The translations under genes and the position numbers were made by a program. Below are positions 20,117-31,639 of a DNA stretch of 64,000 bases, one piece after another (position 1 is the stretch's first letter; each line of letters opens with the position of its first letter). The notes beneath the pieces are model-generated. The model did no database searches. It was not told where the DNA came from and worked only from the letters and a program-made list of their open reading frames with translations. The DNA is from Chondrus crispus (Eukaryota; Rhodophyta; Florideophyceae; Gigartinales; Gigartinaceae), in NCBI RefSeq assembly GCF_000350225.1, contig NW_005178999.1, forward strand, positions 165,058-229,057. The letters run 5' to 3'.

Positions 20117-22430
20117 ATGAAGGTTTCAGGAAGTGAGGTTACGAGTGATACTGTGACTGAATACGTCGATCCGCGTAAAATTGTCAATCTCTGGTACTCC
20201 AGGCCAATTCTTCCTCGAGATGAAGATATTGTCAGAGAAGGGTTTCTGCAAAATGGATACATCAGCAGTTATCTCATATCATGTCGAGTGGCTACTGTTC
20301 CTGAAATACAGCTACTCTTTGAGAGAGAGCCACATTGCTACACGCCTGAAAAGGCATCAGAAGTGGCACGAGCAGTGATAAGAGAAGAGACAGATGGACG
20401 CGCTGGAGGGTATCGCTATTGTTATGATGGACACATCCGCAAAAGAGTAGCGGTACAGCTAATGGAGGACGGGGTTTTGATGAAGGATTTCAAGTTGAAA
20501 GGTGAATTGGTAATGTCGATGCCAGCCCAAGATGAGATTGCGTATGGACTTTCGAGAAATGCTCTTCACTCTTTCTGTGTCCCGCTCTCTTTCCTCGCAA
20601 CGCTCCTACGCTGCCACGAATACGACGTTGAACTGAATACCTGGTTGAGCCAAAGGCGGCAAAAATGTTTATCAGCGACCGAAGTTGCCCGTCGCCTGGT
20701 GTCAAGTACTGCAAGAGGGGTTCAGGATGACAAAGTTATGAGCAAACAGACTGAAACAAAGCGCCAAATCTTGGGAGTTTCTCGCAAGCTTCCCATTTCT
20801 ACAGTTGACTACTTACGGGATTTCATGTGCAATGATGATGGAGGCTTGCAAGTTGCGTTCACATTGGCAAATTTGGGAGCAATTCCCAAAAGAGTGACGG
20901 CAGAGGAATATTTAATGTTGGTGAAACGATTTATCAGGTATTATCAAGATTGCTTGCCTTCTCCGAAGCCGCTTCTCCCCAAAGATGTTTCGACACAGCT
21001 GGTGCAGTTACGCCAAGCAATTCAAGAGCTTGAAAAATTCAAAACCCTTTGTGATTACGACGAAATCGCGAATGAGATGACCACAATTGCAGAAAGAATG
21101 ACGTGTACGCAGCTGCTGGATATCAAAATGCAGGAACATGCGTTCAGCAAGCACCTTATACAACCACTTGAAACTGCGTGCAGAAATCTGGTGCCAAATG
21201 GGACTAACCATTTGGAAATCGCCCGAAAAAGATTGCAACAAATACCTCAAGAGAACAGTGAGCACTCAGATACACATAAACATCCTGCGATTGATTCAGA
21301 CACTGAACTATCATCTCCAGGTACTTCAGAGAATGGAAGCTCAAAAGACGGTGAAGAGGAGGGCTCTGCGGCCAAAGCATCCCTCTTATCGCACAGTCAA
21401 TACTCAGGCGGGCCCTGTGAACGGCACAATGAGAGACCAGTTGAATCAGTTGCAGAGGCAGCGTCAGTAATTGAGGCATCTCAATTACTACCGGTTGGGT
21501 GGAAGATTGTGCAGGCTACACTTGGACTTCATGACACAACACGATGAGTGGAAAATGGTGCAGGGGAAAGCCGATATGGTCATGACTGTTCTACAAGATG
21601 ATGAATCTAATGAGGACTGCCTGAAACAGGTTGTACGTCACTGCGGTATGGCGATGAAACAGAGCGGCGTGTGCTATATCGTGTGCAATTTTATTCACTT
21701 CTCGAAGCTTTTTTCAGTTGTATGTGCGGAGGGCATGGAAATGATGAAGCATCCCATGCTTTACATACAAGATCCGTCAACAATCAAGAGAAAGACATTA
21801 TCACAGCACCCTCAAGAGTCAGGCTTCATCGCAGCAGTATTCTGGAGATCACCAGATCGCAGGCAAAAGCATCATTACTCATTTGCAAAAGGTTACAGAA
21901 GCTCAACCCTTCCGTCGTGGGTGAACTGTGTCACAAACGTACAACAATCGCGAAATCCCCTCTGCTGTGAACAAGGCAAAATCCTTAAAGTTAGAGACAT
22001 TGAAAAGGATCTCAGTGTATCTATTCTCGACCAATGGTGCAAACCTGCAGGTATCTGTTATAATCCTAGAGCAGGCTCTATGTCCATGGGTTTGGCATGT
22101 TTGGACTTAGGTATCCAATACGTCGCGTTAGAACATGACTCGGAAATTTTCAAAGCGGCAAAAAGGAGGTTAGTCGCATCTGTTCAAGACCAAGCCTTCA
22201 AGCGAAGAAAACTGGAGCGATGTACTCGGAGAGGAATAAAGGAAACCGACAACGAAAAGGAGAAAGAAGGAATGTCCTGTGGGATTGGGGAGAAGCATTG
22301 TCGCTTTCCGGGATTGGAAACTTCGTTTTCGTGCACAGCATGCGGCGTAGGAATGCATGACCTATGTGACTGGGCCAAAATCGTGAGAAACATAAGCGTC
22401 GAGTTACTAGAAATGGTTGCGGTTTGCTAG
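20117..22430 (+). pseudogene. Methyltransferase-like gene, copy C (frameshifted)
   Basis: Matches the intact ORF at 729-3071 throughout, but a 2-bp deletion at about 21523 (CTTGAGGAC to CTTGGAC) ends the frame after 476 codons, before the methyltransferase-like part. The downstream part stays open in the other frame to 22430, where a TAG replaces the Ser codon preceding the last Cys motif. The amino-acid changes upstream are few, so inactivation is recent. Confidence 0.8.
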
Positions 22431-23011
22431 GAGAAGTGCTTTGAATTGGAGAAATGAGTCCATTTCTTCGAAATGGCCGTCTCTTTGGTCCTACATCTAC
22501 CCTACATTACATCAGCAAGCTGCAGTTGAAAGCGGCGGTGTCATGTTTGTTGATTCGAACAAACGCCGCGTGAGAGGGTTTGTTGCTGTTCTTCGTAGCC
22601 TTCAAGATTTTCTGGAAGCCGTGGACACTTTACGCGAGATGTCATGGACAAGCTCTCTCCTAAGTCCAAAAGATGGAATCCTTCATATCGTCTTGCAACC
22701 CATTCTTCGATCTGACATAATATTGATAAAAGATACCGCGCGCGGATCGCAAGCCCTTATAAAATGACAAGGGCAACGGCGCCTTCTTCGTCTTTTCAAA
22801 AACTACCTGAGGCAGACACCGGACAATGTTGCCTTCAGTCATTCTCCGGGCAACTGAACAAGAACACAAACCACAGTTTCGCAGTTCGACATGGCCAAAT
22901 CGTGCGGAACGAGACTACAAGAGTAGCGCTAAACTCCCTAGCAGAAAAATGAATAATTTGGGAGTGCAGCTACAGTGAAATGTGATATTTTTAGCATATT
23001 TGAGTCAGAGT

Positions 23012-23920
23012 GCTCTACCCTCATCCCAAGAGCACACTCCCCCGTGTTCACACATCATCGGCGCCCTGGATACCATTGCCCCCGCCGTGCCCCCGCTCGA
23101 CCACGGGCCCGATTCCGCTGCCCTCGGCCTCCCGCTCGCCCTGTTCGGACACGGCGATCGCGTCATTCTCCAGCCGTACGCCTCACTGCCGCTCGTGGCA
23201 GAGCTCATTCCGAATCAATCTAGGAGGCCCTGCCGTATAGGCACGTCGCATAACGTGGGCTTGCAACTCTCGTCGACCGCCGCCTCGGCCGCGAAGAAGG
23301 CCGCCGCCGCGAAGACGGAGTCTCCGCTCGTGCAGACTGCCCACGCATTTTTGCAAAAGTCTAGCTCCACGCCGACGCGGCCTTCGGGGAAGCCCACGCC
23401 CAAGTAGCAGACGCCGATTCGCGGCTCGAAGAGCTCTTCTGTCCCAGTGTCGTCGACGCCGTCGCCGGGGAATGGAGACACTTGTTGTTTGTCTACGCCC
23501 GGGAAACCGTCCCCGGTTCCAAGCGCCCAGACGGCCTCCGCGGAACGGCAGAGTGCCTATTGTGGACGCACTGGTCAATTTGACGACGGGCAAGGTGTCG
23601 GTGTCGGGGAGTATCGACCCGCTGTGTCGCATTACGTGCGTCGAGCGGTGATTCATGCGCGACTTGACTTTTTCGGCGGGCACGTCGTCGGCGTCTGTCT
23701 CGTCGTCGGGGGCGTATGTCGGGCTGGATGACTACATTCGTAGACGGTTGCGTGAGTACCTGAATTTGCTTTCTGCGATCGGTGGCGTCGGTTGAGGGGG
23801 TGCTCGGGGGACCGTTAGGCGGCGAAACTTGGAGCTCTGAAATGGTCGACGAGATGAATGTCTCACAGTTTGAGCTGTACAATAAGCAGTTTGTCAAGAC
23901 GTGGATGAAGGCACAGAGGC
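23012..23920 (+). pseudogene. DENN/AVL9-like fragment, copy C
   Basis: Same block as 3623-4530, with an extra nonsense codon (AAG to TAG at about 23405) in the Ser/Pro-rich segment. No sign of selection on the frame. Confidence 0.5.
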
Positions 23921-24720
23921 CGGGAGCGCGACGGCTTCGAGCGGCACGGGCGAGCCGAGGACGCGCCGTTGCGACTGCAGGCTGGAAAGGGAGGCCAATT
24001 TTGGAGGGAGCGGGGGTGGGCGCGGTGTGGATGGTCGGGTCGCGAGCGGGCGTAGCGCTTGCGCGGCGGTATAGATACGGCAGCGGCGGCCGACGCGCCG
24101 GCGGCCGATGGCAAGCGCGCGGGCGACGCCAAACGGACGGGCGTCGGTGAGGTGGGCGGGCTACCCGGGCAGGAGCTGCAGCAGGCGTGGTCGAAGCGAT
24201 GCGGGCGGGCGCAGTGACAAGCCCCCAGGGAGTCTCCGGGAATTAATTTTTGTGTCATAGTCATATTTTTCTTTTTGTACACTCGCTCTGCAGGCGGTCT
24301 GTGTCCAGCGCGCGGCACACCAACGCGCAGCGCAGCGCAACGGGATGTGATTTTTTATGTAATAAGGATATTTATTTCCATGGATCAGTATTATGACTCG
24401 GGCATACGTGCCACGCCGCGTGAGCGTGTGGCAAGTGAACAGCCTGCGCTCTCCCCAAAAACGGATCGCTCGCCATCCTCTCTTGCACTTCCCCCAGTCG
24501 TTCTTCTCTTCCTTCTCCCGCCTTCACCCCTAGGGGCGGATTCGGGTGGTGATATTTACGCTTCCTATCCGCATCATCACTGCACTCGCCCACATCTTAT
24601 CCATTTTCAAGTCCTGCAGTGGTCCCCGCGGCAATGGAAGCTGCAGAGTTGTCCCGCGAGACACCGTCGCCGCCTCGACCTTCTTCCTCTCTCCTCTCCC
24701 CCGAACCCCTCGATACGAAA

Positions 24721-25228
24721 ATGGCTGATGAAAGTGAGAGCAAGCCGGAGACACCCTTTGAAACACCTGCTCAAAGAAGGCGGCGTGTTCGGAACGCCGC
24801 GTTGAAGAAGGCCTCGGAAATCGTTAAAAACGAGAGGAGACCAGTGGGACCCAAAAAGCGACGATTCTGCAAAGACAAAAACTGCGTATTGCACGCTCTT
24901 TGCTGCTAATCTGCCCTTTACCATGGTGGAGAAGTCATTGCAGGATGCATTCGAGGCATATGGCCCTGTGGCAACTGTTATGCCATTAGATTGAGAGGGA
25001 GTTTTGAGAGACTACGCATTTGTTGAGTTTGAACGAGAACGCGATATGAAGATTGCATAGCGAGAAACGAACCGGATGAGGTCAGGGGGCCATCGCATTC
25101 TGGTAGATGTGGAAAGGGGTCGAACTGTTAACGGTTGGCTGCCAAACAGGCTAGACGATCCGAACAATGTGTGCACGAGCAAGCGACGGAGTGAGAGGAG
25201 GGAGGCAAGGCCGAGACTAAAACATTAA
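24721..25228 (+). pseudogene. U1-70K RRM fragment, copy C
   Basis: As at 5331-5838, with CGA-to-TGA in the RRM shared with copy B and the common TAG. It sits tail-to-tail with the trehalose-phosphatase fragment. Confidence 0.75.
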
Positions 25229-25294
25229 GCGACAGGCTCTGAGAAGATGCGATGTCTTCTTCCTATACAAATATTTTATGCCCCATCAAGGCGA

Positions 25295-25652
25295 ATTTAC
25301 ATCTACTTGTGTGAGCCTTTCCAACTAGTCACGCACTTCATCAACATGCTGTACGTAATAATTGGCTGAAGTGCTCTTCCGTTCAACTGTACATGTGTGA
25401 ACACTAATATTCTTCCCGTCAGCATTGCGATATATTTATTTAAACATGTCTTCATCGGTTCGGTCGTCACCAATAGAACAAACTCAGTCCGGCGTCTCAC
25501 CCTCGACATCGAAGCGTCTCAACACTTCAGCCACTGCTGCTCCTTTGTGCACCCCTCGCGGTCGAACGTAAAGGAGTTTTTGCCCCATCAACACCTCCAT
25601 CGGACTGCCGTGTAGCACCTCCTCGAGCGCTTGCCGAGCATCATGTGCTCGA
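25295..25652 (-). pseudogene. Trehalose-6-phosphate phosphatase fragment, copy C
   Basis: Same as at 5905-6262 but retaining GDDRTDEDMF; stops follow as in the other copies. Confidence 0.7.
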
Positions 25653-25660
25653 CTGACTGC

Positions 25661-25709
25661 GAGATTGCATATAGCTGGCATCTCTGAAATGCCAGCTATA
25701 TGCAATCTC
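25661..25709. repeat. 49-nt palindrome, copy C
   Basis: Identical arms and loop to 6271-6319; lies about 300 bp inside the shared right end of the element. Confidence 0.9.
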
Positions 25710-26011
25710 TTTCTGCGACATTGCCTCCGCACTTCATGGGTCAAGATTGTCGAATCTGTAGTTCATCGACATAAAGGTAGAGGAGATTGATCTACATCAT
25801 GACTCCAAGGAATTATTCACTCTTTGAAACCGTGAATTTTACAGTTTCACAAAAATTACACACTTTGCTGCAGTGCGCAAAGAATAAATATACTTTCCCG
25901 AATTGGCGACCTGTGTATAAAAGCCATAAATAGGCTTAAATTCGGCTTAGGCAATATTCAAACGCAGTTCTTTTTAAGAAGGAAAAATCTTTTTAATAAC
26001 CAATCACTGTT

Positions 26012-27332
26012 TATTGCTGTAGAAAGTACGCCTCTGCATGATATTGTACGTTGCATATTGTGAAAACATTTGTGATGGTTTTAGTGGGGTTGGTATCATC
26101 TTGCTGCAGTTCATGCATTTCTTACTATACTTGAGAGTGTTTTACACGTATCAAGGGGCATCATGGAAGGTCTTTCTTTGCGGCCTTTTACACTACTGCA
26201 GCTTTGGTAGGGATACATCTTCCCAGTTGAGATCACGTTACAATGTGTTTGGTTCGCACGTTTATGTGTAGCCATAGCAGTTTGTCATCCGGAAAATGTG
26301 TATCTAAATCCTCCAAGTTCATGCTGCACATGTAATCCCCATGTTACGTCAGGGTACTGGTATGTACCGTGTGAACATTTTCCCTTCCTTTAACCCGTAC
26401 ACGTATGTTGAACAAACATGATACACCTTTTACATAAATGGGGGATCTTATTTGTTCATACAAGACAATTTGTGGTAAAGTTCTATAATTGTAACTACAC
26501 TCTTCCACCGTAACATCGTCAAGTTAAAAGAAGTGAAATTGTTGTGATTCTTACATTTAGTATGATAATTTAATACATTCACTCATATCAGCTGGTATGT
26601 GTGGGATAGTTCTGTTTTTTTAATTCCTGCATGGACCAGTCCTTCGAATAATACGCAAGGGCATAGGCATATTGGCGCCACAATAGGATTTGTATTCTGT
26701 TTGCAGTGCGCCTAGTTTATGCCAACTAGTTTTTTTAATTTTTTAATTGTCCGTTGAGGGCGGTGGCTTATCCCTTAATAATAAATTTTAAAGCATCAGC
26801 AGTACGCAGTACGACTGCACAACCGCGTTCAGTAAATGAATGAACATGACGTAGTAATCATGTTTCTATAATGCGGGATGACGTGTAATGTTCGAATTGG
26901 TGATGAAAATATATGTCCTTAATGAAAATCGTACAGCCTTTGTTCGTGTAATATTTTGAAAAAATATTTCATATATACTATTATAATGTTGCCATTTTTT
27001 TATTATTCCAAAACTTTCTCTAGTAGCAATGACGTCATGCTCTACAGAGCACAACGTCGTCATCTTGTTTCCAGGCGGCGGGTGACGTGTTGGATTCAAA
27101 TTGATTATGAAAATATACGGTACGTCCCAAATCACATGCGTACAGTTTTTGTGGGCTGAAAGACGGTGTGCGTCCCCCTCTCCCCCCCCCGCGCCGTAAA
27201 GTAGATGTATGCTGTAAAAATTGGCGACATACAATTGAAATCTGCAACATTTATTGACGTTTTTAATATTATTATAAAGGTGACCGACGCCGTCGCTGGT
27301 GTCCGACGCCTCTCCCACGAAAACGCAAAATT
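26012..27332. other. AT-rich non-coding interval
   Basis: No gene seen. A segment of about 70 bp appears twice in diverged form (26876-26945 and about 27085-27150: GACGTGT, TGATGAAAATATA, ACAG-TTT blocks), perhaps remnants of a small element. Confidence 0.4.
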
Positions 27333-27578
27333 CGCGCCCCACCCCGTGACGCCCGTTGCGCCGTGAGCCTATGACTCGCGCTCGTGCTGTCAACACGTGC
27401 GCGTCACACCGCACGACTCCGCGTCCACAGCCGGCCCCTCCCAGCGCTGTAGAGTCGCGCCCCACCCCGTGACGCCCGCTGCATCGTGAGTCTATGGCAC
27501 GCGCTCGCGCCGTCGACACGCGCGCGTCACACCGCACGACTCCGCGTCCACAGCTGGCCCCTCCCAGCGCTGTAGAGC
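27333..27578. repeat. Two tandem 123-bp GC-rich units
   Basis: Unit 1 is 27333-27455 and unit 2 is 27456-27578, with about ten substitutions. Each begins CGCGCCCCACCCCGTGACGC and ends GCGCTGTAGAG. A third start follows at 27579 and diverges. No coding signal. Confidence 0.8.
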
Positions 27579-27991
27579 CGCGCCCTTCCTCGCGGCCGCT
27601 GCGCCCCCCCACCTCCCCCATACGGTTGTTTTCAAATAATTTGCATATCCGAGCTATTTTGGCGTTGTCCAAAATGTAGGGCAACCCCCCTTCAGTTGTT
27701 CAATTATTCGAAGTCTGACAAGATGAGAGACGCGTCAGCGATTTTTTGTACCTAGCCGTCGAAACCTCCCCCACGGAGCACTGGGAGGCTTTTGGCCTTA
27801 TGATCGGTATGTATATATGATATGTATGCAACTGTACCAGTATCGTTCTATCGTTCTTCTCGTCTTTGTCCAAGTTTTTCCATCACTCCTGTGACGTTGA
27901 AATCTCGCATCCGCTCTTGCAATGACCTTCAAACATTCAAGCCAACATGCCAATGAGTCGCCCGTGACACTCTTCAGACACTCTTCTCCCA

Positions 27992-28107
27992 CGTCCGTCC
28001 CTCTTCCACCCTTTCCTTTCTCCCTCGTCCCTCGATACAGCGTCCCGCTCGTCCGTCCCTCTTCCACCATTTCCCTTCTCCCTCGTCCCTCGATACAGCG
28101 TCCCGCT
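27992..28107. repeat. Two tandem 58-bp pyrimidine-rich units
   Basis: Units at 27992-28049 and 28050-28107 differ at a couple of positions. Each starts CGTCCGTCCCTCTTCCACC and contains CCTCGATACAGCG. Confidence 0.85.
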
Positions 28108-28387
28108 CGCTGCCCGCACACATGCCTTACGAATGATAGGTTGCCCATGTCCCATTCGCGATGCTCTATGCAGGTGGCGTGAACGCCACCTGTTCAGGTC
28201 GAACCCTTCCATCTCGCTCGTACTGTAGCGCGGCGACGGCCGCATCTGCACTCTCGGTTCAAACTCTACCGACACCACCCGTTTCGCACACTTTGAAACA
28301 CGCAAAAAAAATTCCTGAACGACAAACACATGATGAGCACGCATTACAAACAACTAAAGCCTTTTCCTCCAACCTTGGTCCCACGTC

Positions 28388-29350
28388 TCACTCCCTTCCG
28401 CCAAGCAGAGCTGTAGCAAACCCCCTCATCACTTCTATCGTATCACGACCGTAGTCCCTCAGCCCCGCAATCTCCCGGCGCGCCTGTGACACCGCATCTC
28501 CAATGTTCCCGTCGGCGAGTAGTTGAAACTGCACCTCGTTCAGGCGGTGCAGCATCAGTTCCTGTGATGCAATTCGTCCAGCGATGCTCTGTAGACACCG
28601 CTGCAACCCCGCTGCCATCGGCTCCGACGCCGACGGTAGGGGAGATGGCGCATCCGTCATGTGCGAAGCACCCTCCATCCCGCAAGCGATTGCCGCCAGC
28701 ACTTCGTCGCTCTCCGTGCTCATCGACAATGGGAGTGCTGGTGAACACACTTGGTCTTCATATCTATCGCTCAGCGTGCCCTCATGCTCACCCTGCATCT
28801 CCTGCGTCCTCATCACATTCGCGTGCAACGTCATCGATCCAAATAGATGTGATACTCCATTTTCGTTGCCCTGTAGGCTTCCACCCTCGCCTTCAGTGAT
28901 GTGGCCATCGGGAGCGTAGCCTCCTGCAACCGGCCAAGGGACGCATTTGTTCTGGGCTTCCCAGCCGACCGCTGCGGCGAGCTCCTCTTGTATTGCCTCC
29001 CCATATACCCGCTCCTGGTGCTGCGCGGTGACCGGCAAATACTCTACCGGGATGCTGTGATCCTTGACAGCGTAAGTTTCATATGAAGTGTCCGAGGCTG
29101 GAGATTGCTCTTCCGGGGAACCATATGGAGGCTGGTACTGTGCTTCCCAATGCGCGGGAGGCTGGTGCTGCGCTATGCCATACGCAGTCTGCTCCACTGT
29201 CGCGCATTGCTCCTCCTTAATGAAGTAGTGTACACGCCCAGCAGCCTGCGAGACTCGGGCCGGCTGCTCCTGAAGCGCCGGTGTGTTTTGATTCGGTTGT
29301 TGGTCACATGTTGGAGAGTTGGTGGTATCGTAGAACGGAAAAAAAAGGAG
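28388..29350 (-). CDS. Unknown protein, Gln/Pro-rich with C-terminal coiled coil
   Basis: Open frame of about 320 codons from the stop at 29351-29353 down to 28388. There is no ATG in its first 60 codons; the nearest in-frame ATGs are internal, so it may be a later exon or use an upstream start by splicing. The N-terminal half is rich in Gln, Pro and Tyr ('PPAHWEAQYQPPYGSPEEQ'). The C-terminal 90 residues carry leucine heptads ('LQSIAGRIASQELMLHRLNE', 'VQFQLLADGNIGDAVSQARR'), suggesting a coiled coil. The long open frame in a GC-balanced region supports coding. No family recognised; a transcription-factor-like or scaffold role would be speculation. Confidence 0.35.
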   Translation of the reverse strand, partial: LLFFPFYDTTNSPTCDQQPNQNTPALQEQPARVSQAAGRVHYFIKEEQCATVEQTAYGIAQHQPPAHWEAQYQPPYGSPEEQSPASDTSYETYAVKDHSIPVEYLPVTAQHQERVYGEAIQEELAAAVGWEAQNKCVPWPVAGGYAPDGHITEGEGGSLQGNENGVSHLFGSMTLHANVMRTQEMQGEHEGTLSDRYEDQVCSPALPLSMSTESDEVLAAIACGMEGASHMTDAPSPLPSASEPMAAGLQRCLQSIAGRIASQELMLHRLNEVQFQLLADGNIGDAVSQARREIAGLRDYGRDTIEVMRGFATALLGGRE

Positions 29351-30248
29351 TCAAGATGACATGATGAGCGTCGGGATGAGGGGTGAGGAGGGGAGAGGAA
29401 CGAAAGCTAGTACGGCGGGGTTGGCTGTTTATAAAGAGCGGGGCTATGGACGACGGTGTGGGTGGGGGAAAGGGGTTCGCTAAGGCGCAGAGCGGTTCGT
29501 TACCATATGATTCACTCGGTTGGGGGGATGAGGGGGGCGAGCGAGGGACTGTTCCTCGTGAGAGGCAGATTGTATGAGCACGGGCCAGTTCTGCATACAC
29601 CTTCCCAGAGCCGCGCCGTTCCACCTTCACCGCTTGCCTACCGCTTTACCTTCAAACTCCCGCGCGTGTCCGCTTCATTGTACACATTCGCCTATCCGTG
29701 CGTGACCCTCCAGTTGACTGCGGATGGTGGTCGCGCCTCGCGCGTTTCTGCACTACACCCATTGCCTCGTTGTCCCCGTGCAGTCGGGGAGCAAGCGGGG
29801 AATGCTCTCCGGGCCACAGCCGCCTGCTTTCCGATTTCTACGTGCCCGCTGGAGCTCGCCGCCGAGCTCGCCGTGATGCAGGTCAGGGATGCTTTCAGGT
29901 CGCCATCGATTTGTTGCTATCAATTTTGGAGAGCAGGGGCAGCTCGGATGCACGTCGGAGCAACGTGCCGTTCGGGGGCAGCTTGAGAGGGGCGCAGTGG
30001 GGATTGTAGAGATGGACGTGGACGGCGGGCCATTAATGAGCATGAGCAAGGGCAACTCTTCCCGCTAATTACGGGTGTTGCATGCCGGCGGTATTCGCAA
30101 AGCCATCCTCCTCGCCCTCTCCCCTACAAGTATATTCAGAATCCCTGCCACATTCGCAAAAACAGACACGTTTCTACCCTCGTACAAAACTATTGAAGCG
30201 GTAGCATCCGGTCAGTGGATCTGTGATGGTCCGACCAGACTTGCCGCC
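29351..30248. other. No confident gene
   Basis: Short competing frames on both strands with no ATG and no recognisable content. This may be the promoter or 5' region of the minus-strand ORF. Confidence 0.3.
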
Positions 30249-30436
30249 GTGTCCCAGGAGGGAATGGCCAATGGATGGGTGCCTCCAGAGGGAATGGCCA
30301 ATGGATGGGTGTCTTAGATGGAAAGCAGCAGTCAAAAGACGGGTGTCCCAAGAGAGAATGGCCAATGGATGGGTGTCTCCAGAGGGAATGGCCAATGGAT
30401 GGGTGTCTTAGATGGAAAGCAGCAGTCAAAAGAGAG
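30249..30436. repeat. Higher-order minisatellite, two 94-bp units
   Basis: Each 94-bp unit (30249-30342 and 30343-30436) contains two copies of GAATGGCCAATGGATGGGTG plus TTAGATGGAAAGCAGCAGTC. Diffuse GGATGG / CCATCC motifs continue to about 31110. Confidence 0.8.
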
Positions 30437-31254
30437 AGAGCCAGTGAGTACAGTTTAAGGCGGGAAAAAGGGCATTCAAACCTGAAAGGCAGGAAGAGTG
30501 GGATTCAAAGTAGCCAACAGGTGAGTGCCATGTCAAGAATGATCATAACGAGGGCTGCGACAGGGATGAAACCAGCGATGAAACCTTCCATCCGACGAAT
30601 AGGCCTTCCGTCCGAGATTCGGGACTTCCATCCGCCACGGAGCGTGGGGAGTGTTTTGGCCCGTGCTTTGATATAATTTTTGCAGATATTTTATAGAGCC
30701 AGTAGGCCTTCCATCCCAGGAATCTTCAATAGCGATGCCAATTTCGACGCCTAACCTCCCATCCGTCCAACCCATGGGTATAGGGGCAACAGGAGTACGG
30801 AAGGGGAGCGGTGTGGTTCCAGAGAGCGCGCGGATGAGATTGTCTCATACAGTATGTGGTCATTCAGGGCGGGGGAAGGAGTGGAACGGACAGAGTAAGT
30901 GAGATCAGTAGTGAACCAATAGACGCGCGTTACGAGGAGCGCCAGCCAGTAGATGCGCGTCGGGATTCAGGGGCGTGAATAGGGGAACCGCGAATGATAT
31001 CGTGACAGCGACGAACGGGATCAATGACGCGACATGACAGCGAGGATGACGTCCATCCGGCCAACGGCTGCCGTCGGATGCATGTCGGCAATTTTCGACG
31101 TCCATCCGGTATGATAAAATAATCAAATTTGGCCCTGTGCGCATTGAAAATTTTCCAGATTTTTTTCTAGCCAATGCGCACTCGGTCAGACCGAAGTAAA
31201 TTTGCGCTTAATTTCAGCCCACCTGAACGCGCGTCTGTTCGGACATGGGTATAG
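30437..31254. other. No gene; scattered CCATCCG motifs
   Basis: CTTCCATCC or CATCCG variants recur at irregular spacing (about 30585, 30608, 30630, 30708, 30765, 31050, 31100), perhaps a decayed extension of the minisatellite. Confidence 0.4.
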
Positions 31255-31376
31255 ATACGAATCCCATTTGTTTGAAATTGCGTTAATTAATTAATTTGTG
31301 CAATTACATTTTAATATTTGAAATTAAATTAATGTTTTCTAAATATGGATTTTTTTAAATGGGGCTCGGGGTGAAG
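31255..31376. repeat. About 120-bp AT-rich repeat, left copy
   Basis: Aligns in direct orientation with 34547-34675: CATTTGTTTGAAATT, TTAATGTTTTC.AAAT and AAATGGGGCTC.GGGTGAA are shared in order. The pair brackets the 517-codon gene and its convergent neighbour. Confidence 0.65.
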
Positions 31377-31499
31377 TCGTTTGGTGCTGTGTGCTGTAAT
31401 TGTTTATTGTACACTGTCATTATGCCTTAGCTTCTCACGGATACCTCAACTTCAGCTCCACGTGTCATTTTTACCTAAACTCTTCATGGCTCTGGGCTC

Positions 31500-31508
31500 T
31501 ATAAATAG
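31500..31508 (+). promoter_or_regulatory. TATA box TATAAATAG
   Basis: Perfect TATA consensus 132 bp upstream of the ATG at 31640. It leaves room for a start about 30 bp downstream and a 5' UTR of about 100 nt. Confidence 0.6.
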
Positions 31509-31639
31509 ATACCCCTCCTCGCTGATCTCAAAGTTGCCCCTTCGAGCCCTCCCAATATCCTCATGCTTTTTCCGCCTCTGCTCGTTCTCCTCGCTTCGCC
31601 TCAGTCCTCACCCCTCGGTTTGTATCCTCAAGTCTTAAC

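Larger units (their letters stand above)
19389..26011. mobile_element. Large DNA element, copy C (right part)
   Basis: Direct repeat of 1-6621, with an offset of 19386-19390 as small indels accumulate. With the DUF7869-type gene to its left and the inverted U1-70K unit at 12383-13835, the full element here probably spans about 12.4-26.0 kb. Confidence 0.75.

Noticed and set aside
1..26011. RIP-like mutation (C-to-T decay) as explanation for the many TGA/TAG/TAA codons
   Set aside because: Several stops fit C-to-T, but differences between element copies are of all types (A/G, G/T, C/A, small indels), without a strong transition or dinucleotide bias by eye.
26866..27684. Long minus-strand frame with internally repeated protein sequence
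   Set aside because: No ATG; the repetition is just the 123-bp tandem DNA repeat and two diverged AT-rich segments read through.
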